A DNA stretch of 64,000 nt from Rubrobacter calidifluminis. Its GTDB lineage: Bacteria > Actinomycetota > Rubrobacteria > Rubrobacterales > Rubrobacteraceae. Below the pieces are notes generated by a model. The model saw only the letters and a list, made by a program, of their open reading frames with translations, had not been told where the DNA came from and did not search any database. Where the stretch lies: contig NZ_JAQKGV010000001.1 in the NCBI RefSeq assembly GCF_028617075.1, forward strand, positions 62,001-126,000, read 5' to 3'. A program made the position numbers and the translations under genes. This document shows positions 59,059-64,000 of the stretch, in pieces (positions within the stretch are counted from its first letter, which is position 1; every line of letters begins with the position of its first letter).

Positions 59059-60030
59059 ATGTATGCTTATGTGATAAGGAGGCTTCTTTTCGGCCTCGTG
59101 ATCCTCTTTCTGGCGAGCATCACGATCTTCTGGCTGGTGAGCCTCTCCGGGAACCCGCTGACGCAGCTCAAGCTCAGCAATCCCAGGATAAGCCCGCAGG
59201 ATCTGCAGAGGATAAGCCATCAGTACGGGCTCGACAGGCCGATGGTGGTGCAGTATCTGATCTGGATCCGGGACATCGTGCTGCACGGCAACTTCGGGCT
59301 GAGCTTCAAGCAGAACACCTCTGTAAACAACATCATCATACCCAGGATCTGGCCCACGGTGCTGCTGCTGGGCTCGGCGCTCATCGTCTCGGCTCTGATA
59401 GGGATACCCTTTGGGATCTACTCGGCGATAAGGCGCTACAGCACCTTCGACAAGGTGGGGACTTTCTTCACCTTCGTGGGCTACAGCATGCCGGACTTCT
59501 GGCTCGGGCTCATCCTGCAGCTCCTCCTCGGAGTCTACCTCGCCAGGTGGGCCGGGACGCACGTCTTTGCGATCTCCGGCATACACAGCCCGGGACAGAA
59601 CGGGGTGGTGGATCTCCTGCAGCATCTGGCCTTGCCCGTGATAACGCTTTCGGTTATCCAAATAGCAAATTACAGTCGCTTCCAGCGCAGCGCGATGCTC
59701 GACGTGCTCGACTCGGACTACCTGAGAACCGCGCGGGCCAAGGGGCTCCGGGCGAGATCGGTCTACCTCAAGCACGCCCTGAGGAACGCCCTGATCCCCA
59801 CGGTGACGATCCTGGCGCTCAACATAGCGTACATCGCTGGTGGGGCGCCGGTGGCGGAGACGATCTTCTCCTGGCCTGGGCTCGGGTTTCTTCTGGTCGA
59901 CTCGATCTACAAGGGCGACTACAACGTGGCGCGGGCGCTTTTGCTCATCTTTGCGGTGCTCGTGGTGCTCTTCAACCTGATCGCGGACATAGTCTACGCG
60001 ATGGTCGACCCGCGGGTGAGCTACAGCTGA
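59059..60030 (+). CDS. dppB: Peptide ABC transporter permease (DppB type), set 2
   Basis: A 323-aa, six-helix permease. It starts MYAYVIRRLLFGLVILFLAS, with LHGNFGLSFKQNTSVNNI, coupling loop DYLRTARAKGLRARSVYLKH and APVAETIFSWPGLGFLLVDSI (broken: APVAETIFSW, PGLGFLLVDS). ATG 59059 has GGAG upstream. It follows the SBP gene by 84 nt, including the hairpin, and is followed 14 nt later by dppC. Confidence 0.93.
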   Translation: MYAYVIRRLLFGLVILFLASITIFWLVSLSGNPLTQLKLSNPRISPQDLQRISHQYGLDRPMVVQYLIWIRDIVLHGNFGLSFKQNTSVNNIIIPRIWPTVLLLGSALIVSALIGIPFGIYSAIRRYSTFDKVGTFFTFVGYSMPDFWLGLILQLLLGVYLARWAGTHVFAISGIHSPGQNGVVDLLQHLALPVITLSVIQIANYSRFQRSAMLDVLDSDYLRTARAKGLRARSVYLKHALRNALIPTVTILALNIAYIAGGAPVAETIFSWPGLGFLLVDSIYKGDYNVARALLLIFAVLVVLFNLIADIVYAMVDPRVSYS

Positions 60031-60044
60031 AGGGGGGTAGTAGG

Positions 60045-60950
60045 ATGATGGAGCAGGGCACCGGTGTCACGGAGCTGAGGCAGCCCGGTGTCACGGGGCA
60101 GGCGAAGGCACGCAGCCAGCGCGAGATCATCTGGCGCCGCTTCAGGCGGCACAAGCTGGCCATCGCGGGTGGGGTGGTGCTGATCCTGCTGTACGTGGTG
60201 GCCATACTGACGCCGTTCATCGCACCCTACGGCTACGCCGAGATAGACCTGAACGCGCTCGCGCAACCGCCGAGTCTCGACCATCCGATGGGCACCGACC
60301 AGATAGGTCGAGACGAGCTCACGCGGGTGCTCTACGGTGGGAGAGTCTCGCTCTTCCTCGGACTCGGGGTGGGGATAATCTCCACGATCTTCGGGGCCGC
60401 CCTCGGGATAGTCTCAGGTTTCTACGGCAGGTTCATCGACAGCGGGATCATGGGGCTCACCGACTACGTGCTCACGCTGCCGCTCCTGCCGCTTCTCATC
60501 GTCATCGGCAGCATCTTCCAGTTCAGTGCCTTCACGATAACCTGGGTGCTGGCGATCCTTCTGTGGCCCACGCTGGCGCGCATCGTGCGCGGGCAGGTGC
60601 TCACGTTGCGCGACCAGGACTTCGTGCAGGCCGCCAGGGCGATCGGCGTCTCCAACGCGAAGATCATGCTGCGGCACATCCTGCCCAACGTGGTCGGCGT
60701 GATGGTCGTGCAGGCGACGCTCACCGTCGGGCTCGCGATCCTCTACGAAAGCGCGCTCTCGTTCCTCGGCGTCGGCATCCAGCCGCCGACGCCATCCTGG
60801 GGCAACCTGCTGCAGGATGCCCGGACCACGATGACGCAGAACTGGTGGCTCGCGGTCTTCCCCGGTGTGATGATAGTCATAACCGTGCTTGCGGTTAACT
60901 TCCTCGGGGATGGGCTGCGGGACGCCCTCGACCCGAAGGCGGTAGAATAA
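60045..60950 (+). CDS. dppC: Peptide ABC transporter permease (DppC type), set 2
   Basis: A 301-aa, six-helix permease. It has IIWRRFRRHKLAIAGGVVLI near the N-terminus, HPMGTDQIGRDELTRVLYGG, coupling loop DFVQAARAIGVSNAKIMLRH and GVGIQPPTPSWGNLLQDA. ATG 60045 (or 60048) follows an AGGGGGG/TAGG purine tract. The stop TAA overlaps a TAGAAT box that may start the next transcript. Confidence 0.93.
   Translation: MMEQGTGVTELRQPGVTGQAKARSQREIIWRRFRRHKLAIAGGVVLILLYVVAILTPFIAPYGYAEIDLNALAQPPSLDHPMGTDQIGRDELTRVLYGGRVSLFLGLGVGIISTIFGAALGIVSGFYGRFIDSGIMGLTDYVLTLPLLPLLIVIGSIFQFSAFTITWVLAILLWPTLARIVRGQVLTLRDQDFVQAARAIGVSNAKIMLRHILPNVVGVMVVQATLTVGLAILYESALSFLGVGIQPPTPSWGNLLQDARTTMTQNWWLAVFPGVMIVITVLAVNFLGDGLRDALDPKAVE
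60943..60948 (+). promoter_or_regulatory. Internal -10 box before dppD
   Basis: TAGAAT overlapping the dppC stop codon, 8 nt before ATG 60957, with no SD between. It may give a leaderless dppDF mRNA, letting the ATPases be made for both transporter sets. Confidence 0.35.
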
Positions 60951-60956
60951 ACGATC

Positions 60957-61976
60957 ATGGCTATGCTAGAGGTAAACAACCTGAAGACTTACTTCAACAC
61001 CCCTGATGGGGTGGTGAAGGCCGTAGACGGAGTAAGCTTCTCGCTCGAGCCGGGGGAGACGCTCGGCATCGTCGGCGAGTCGGGGAGCGGCAAGAGCGTG
61101 ACGGCGCTCTCGATCATGCAGCTCAACCCCAGGCCGCCGGCGGAGTACCCCGAGGGCGAGATCCTCTTCGAGGGGCGCAACCTGCTCGATCTGCCCGAGA
61201 AGGAGATGCAGAAGATCCGGGGCAACGACATCGCGATGATCTTCCAGGATCCGATGTCCAGCCTCAACCCGGTCTTCACGGTGGGCAACCAGATCATGGA
61301 GGCCATCCGCATCCACCAGAAAGTCTCCAAGAAGGAGGCCTGGGAGAAGACCGTGCAGGTCCTGAGGGACGTCGGGATACCGAACCCCGAGCAGCGGGCG
61401 AAGGACTATCCCCACCAGTTCTCCGGCGGGATGCGCCAGCGGGCGATGATCGCGATGGCGCTCGCGTGCAACCCGAAGGTGCTCATCGCCGACGAGCCGA
61501 CCACCGCGCTCGACGTCACGATCCAGGCTCAGATCCTGGAGCTGATGGTCGACCTGCAGGAGAAGTACGGCACGGCGATCATCATGATCACGCACGATCT
61601 CGGCGTGGTGGCGCAGATCTCGGACAAGATCATGGTGATGTACGCCGGGAGGGCGGTCGAGACGGGCACCACCGAGCAGATCTTCTACGACTCGCTCATG
61701 CCCTACACCTGGTCGCTTTTGCGCTCCATCCCGCGCCTGGACACCGCCGGCGAGGTGAGGCTCCTCCCGATAAAGGGCCAGCCGCCGAGCCTGATCTTCC
61801 TGCCCGAAGGATGCAATTTCAGCCCGCGCTGCCCGTTCGTCAAGGACGAGTGCTACGAGACCGACCCCAAACTCGAGGAGAAGAAACCCGGGCATCAGGC
61901 GGCGTGCATACTCTCGGTGCAGGAGCTGCAGGCCCGCAAGAACAAGGTCGACCAGGAGCTTGGAGTAGAGGGATGA
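60957..61976 (+). CDS. dppD: Peptide ABC transporter ATP-binding protein DppD
   Basis: A 339-aa ATPase. Walker [14 protein letters not shown] loop [18 protein letters not shown], signature [19 protein letters not shown], Walker [15 protein letters not shown], switch His [10 protein letters not shown]. The C-terminal oligopeptide-ABC tail carries cysteines in [16 protein letters not shown] and AAC, a proposed Fe-S or metal site in this family. No SD is seen at ATG 60957. The stop overlaps dppF by 4 nt. Confidence 0.94.
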   Translation: MAMLEVNNLKTYFNTPDGVVKAVDGVSFSLEPGETLGIVGESGSGKSVTALSIMQLNPRPPAEYPEGEILFEGRNLLDLPEKEMQKIRGNDIAMIFQDPMSSLNPVFTVGNQIMEAIRIHQKVSKKEAWEKTVQVLRDVGIPNPEQRAKDYPHQFSGGMRQRAMIAMALACNPKVLIADEPTTALDVTIQAQILELMVDLQEKYGTAIIMITHDLGVVAQISDKIMVMYAGRAVETGTTEQIFYDSLMPYTWSLLRSIPRLDTAGEVRLLPIKGQPPSLIFLPEGCNFSPRCPFVKDECYETDPKLEEKKPGHQAACILSVQELQARKNKVDQELGVEG

Positions 61977-63025
61977 GCGAGAACGCAAGGAAGAACTCCG
62001 AGTATCTGCTAGAGGTGAACGACCTGAAGATGCATTTCCCCATCAGGGCGGGCATCTTCAAGCGCACAGTGGGGTACGTGAAGGCCGTCGACGGAGTGAA
62101 CCTGAAGGTGAAGCGGGGCGAGACGCTCGGGCTCGTCGGCGAGTCCGGCTGCGGGAAGAGCACGCTCGCCCGCTGCATACTCAGGCTTCTCGAGCCCACG
62201 GATGGCGAGGTTGTCTTCGAGGGGGAGAACATCCTCCAGTTCGACCGCCGGCGGATGCTGCGCGTCCGCCGGGACATGCAGATCATCTTCCAGGACCCCT
62301 ACGCCTCGCTCAACCCCAGGATGACCGTCGGCAGCATCATCGCCGAGCCGCTGAAGACGCACAAAGTCGAAGGCGACCACAAGAAACAGGTTCAGGAGCT
62401 CCTGGAGATGGTCGGGCTCTCCCCGGAGCACTACAACCGCTACCCGCACGAGTTCTCTGGCGGACAGCGGCAGAGGATAGGCGTGGCCCGCGCCATAGCC
62501 CTGCGTCCGAAGCTGATCATCTGCGACGAGCCGGTCAGCGCGCTCGACGTCTCGATCCAGGCCCAGATCATAAACCTTCTCGAGGATCTGCAGAAGGAGC
62601 TCGACCTGACCTACATCTTCATCGCCCACGACCTCTCCGTCGTCAAGCACATCTCGGACCGGGTGGCGGTGATGTACCTGGGCCGGGTCGTCGAGACCGG
62701 CAGCCGCCGGGATATCTACGACTCACCGCGACACCCCTACACGAGCTCGCTGCTCTCGGCCATACCGATTCCGGACCCGGAGAAGGAGCGCGAGAGGCGG
62801 CGCATAGTCCTGACGGGCGACGTCCCCTCTCCGGCGAACCCTCCTTCAGGGTGCACCTTCCACACCCGCTGCCCGCGCGCCCGCGACTACTGCGCGGAGC
62901 ACGTCCCCACGCTGGAACCGCAGGACAACGAGGAGCATCTCGCCTCCTGCTTCTTCCCGGTCAGGCAGGGCCAGCGGATAGAGGAGAAGGTCGAGAGCAC
63001 GCCCTACCGGGTGGGAGGGGAGTAG
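61973..63025 (+). CDS. dppF: Peptide ABC transporter ATP-binding protein DppF
   Basis: A 350-aa ATPase partner of DppD. Walker [15 protein letters not shown] loop [16 protein letters not shown], signature [15 protein letters not shown], Walker [14 protein letters not shown], switch His FIAHDLSV. The C-terminal tail has [18 protein letters not shown] and HLASC. ATG 61973 overlaps the dppD stop (ATGA). With dppD, these are the only peptide-type ATPases in the window, serving set 2 and probably set 1. Confidence 0.94.
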   Translation: MSENARKNSEYLLEVNDLKMHFPIRAGIFKRTVGYVKAVDGVNLKVKRGETLGLVGESGCGKSTLARCILRLLEPTDGEVVFEGENILQFDRRRMLRVRRDMQIIFQDPYASLNPRMTVGSIIAEPLKTHKVEGDHKKQVQELLEMVGLSPEHYNRYPHEFSGGQRQRIGVARAIALRPKLIICDEPVSALDVSIQAQIINLLEDLQKELDLTYIFIAHDLSVVKHISDRVAVMYLGRVVETGSRRDIYDSPRHPYTSSLLSAIPIPDPEKERERRRIVLTGDVPSPANPPSGCTFHTRCPRARDYCAEHVPTLEPQDNEEHLASCFFPVRQGQRIEEKVESTPYRVGGE

Positions 63026-63062
63026 CCGCGCGGGGGCCTCTCCGCCCGCCAACCAGGGAAGA

Positions 63063-63068
63063 TAGAAT
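63063..63068 (+). promoter_or_regulatory. -10 box of a leaderless S41 peptidase transcript
   Basis: TAGAAT 6 nt before GTG 63075; only a weak AGGG intervenes. Confidence 0.45.
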
Positions 63069-63074
63069 CAGGGT

Positions 63075-64000
63075 GTGAGAGGCAAATTCCGGACTGGCTC
63101 GCGGCGCCGCCTTCCCGTGCGGTACGTCGTGCTGGTCCTTTTTTTCACCGCCGCGGTGGCTGGCGCCTACCTCTACGGGCGTTCCCAGAGCCCGGCGGGG
63201 ATGGGCCCCGGGGAGCAGAACAGCGTGAAGCTCTACGCCCAGGCGCTCAACATCGTCCGCAACCACTACGTCGAGCAGAGCGCGATAAAGCCGAAAAAGA
63301 TGACCTACGCGGCCATCCAGGCGATGCTCAACACGCTCGGCGACAGGGGACACACCCGCTTTCTCACCCCCGAAGAGGTGAAGAGCAACCAACAGGAGCT
63401 CTCCGGGAAGTACGTCGGCGTCGGCATCCAGCTCGAGCAGAGGGGCGACCGGGCGGTTATCGTCGCCCCGATAGACGGCTCGCCGGCGGCGAAAGCGGGC
63501 ATACGACCGGGGGACGTGATCGTGGCCGTGAACGGTGCGAGCGTCCGCGGGGAGGACATCTCGAAGGTGGCGAGGAGAGTTCGGGGGCCGAAGGGGACGA
63601 CCGTGAGGATCACCGTGAAGCGCGGGGGTGGGTTGCACACCTACGTCCTGCGGCGTGAGGAGGTCAACGTTCCGGCGGCTTCCTGGGCGCTGCTCGGAGA
63701 CCACGTCGCCGACGTGAGGCTCTCGTCGTTCTCCAGGGACAGCGCTTCACAGCTGAGGAAGGCCGTCCAGGCGGCGAGAGCGGCGGGGGCGAGGCGTTTC
63801 ATCCTTGACCTGCGGGACAATCCGGGCGGAGAGGTGGACCAGGCGGTGCAGGCGGCGGGCGTCTTTCTAGAACCCGGGCGGGTCGTCTACATCCGCAGGG
63901 ATTCTTCCGGGGCCCGCCAGAAGATCCGGGTGCCCGACGACGCGCACCCCGTGAAGGCGCCGCTGGCGGTTCTGGTGAATCACGGCACCGCCTCGAGTGC
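63075..64000 (+). CDS. S41 family C-terminal processing peptidase (3' end outside window)
   Basis: Membrane-anchored serine protease. 308 codons are visible before the window ends. Basic N-terminus and one helix (YVVLVLFFTAAVAGAYLYG, residues about 17-35). Then an N-terminal domain with LGDRGHTRFLTPEEV, a PDZ domain (about 110-195; VGVGIQLEQRGDRAVIVAPI, AGIRPGDVIVAVNG) and the start of the protease domain with FILDLRDNPGGEV. The sequence stops within NHGTASSA, where the catalytic Ser of CtpA-type enzymes lies; the catalytic Lys is beyond the edge. Probably leaderless GTG start. Confidence 0.9.
   Translation, partial: MRGKFRTGSRRRLPVRYVVLVLFFTAAVAGAYLYGRSQSPAGMGPGEQNSVKLYAQALNIVRNHYVEQSAIKPKKMTYAAIQAMLNTLGDRGHTRFLTPEEVKSNQQELSGKYVGVGIQLEQRGDRAVIVAPIDGSPAAKAGIRPGDVIVAVNGASVRGEDISKVARRVRGPKGTTVRITVKRGGGLHTYVLRREEVNVPAASWALLGDHVADVRLSSFSRDSASQLRKAVQAARAAGARRFILDLRDNPGGEVDQAVQAAGVFLEPGRVVYIRRDSSGARQKIRVPDDAHPVKAPLAVLVNHGTASS

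Overview
The window is GC-rich bacterial chromosome of a housekeeping-plus-accessory kind. Many TTG/GTG starts, GatCAB, a CBS/DRTGG-type pyrophosphatase, phytoene synthase/desaturase and many apparently leaderless genes fit a deep-branching actinomycete. Rubrobacter-like is my best guess from gene content and style, not proven. I found no rRNA, tRNA, CRISPR array, transposase or prophage. The only mobile element I can support is an intein in dnaB.

Layout. 1-3297: phosphate uptake genes pstC (5' end cut by the window), pstA, pstB, phoU. 3298-4212: an auxin-efflux-type carrier on the opposite strand. 4261-10449: a catabolic locus with gst, a CoA-transferase and a crotonase leftward, and a FadR-type GntR regulator, Zn alcohol dehydrogenase and MHS-type permease rightward. 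One 15-bp operator sequence occurs in the divergent promoter region and again just downstream of a promoter for the dehydrogenase. 10584-13867: Rrf2 regulator, protein methyltransferase, PcrA/UvrD helicase. 13884-24703: CBS-pyrophosphatase, gatC-gatA-gatB, a degenerate IlvD/Edd-like protein, folP, a RibD_C reductase, a class V aminotransferase with serA, and a small protein.

24714-33183: UPF0114 membrane protein, a hypothetical, then a leftward methionine operon (homocysteine methyltransferase/MTHFR fusion, two MetE-like half-size proteins, a lipase-like hydrolase) preceded by a SAM-I riboswitch with its own promoter. Upstream of that are crtI-crtB. 33335-38163: ABC exporter (ATPase and FtsX-type permease) with a membrane-anchored hydrolase. 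38293-42095: rpsF-rpsR-rplI without ssb, a terminator, and dnaB interrupted by a 423-residue LAGLIDADG intein at the Walker A motif. 42099-49735: fabI, DUF2723 membrane protein, TPR-like protein, YugP-type metallopeptidase, Crp/Fnr regulator, and an ECF sigma / anti-sigma / bactofilin-like membrane protein operon that looks autoregulated.

49810-63025: a peptide-handling island. An incomplete peptide ABC set (dppC, lipoprotein, dppB) and a complete one (lipoprotein, dppB, dppC, dppD, dppF) flank an NlpC/P60 peptidase, a class A beta-lactamase-fold hydrolase and a DUF1028 protein. The window ends inside an S41 C-terminal processing peptidase.

The most unusual items are the active-site-stripped IlvD-like protein between gatB and folP, the riboswitch-controlled pair of MetE-like half proteins, the paired GntR operators, the dnaB intein, and a recurrent -10 box placed 5-9 nt before start codons that lack a Shine-Dalgarno (SD).
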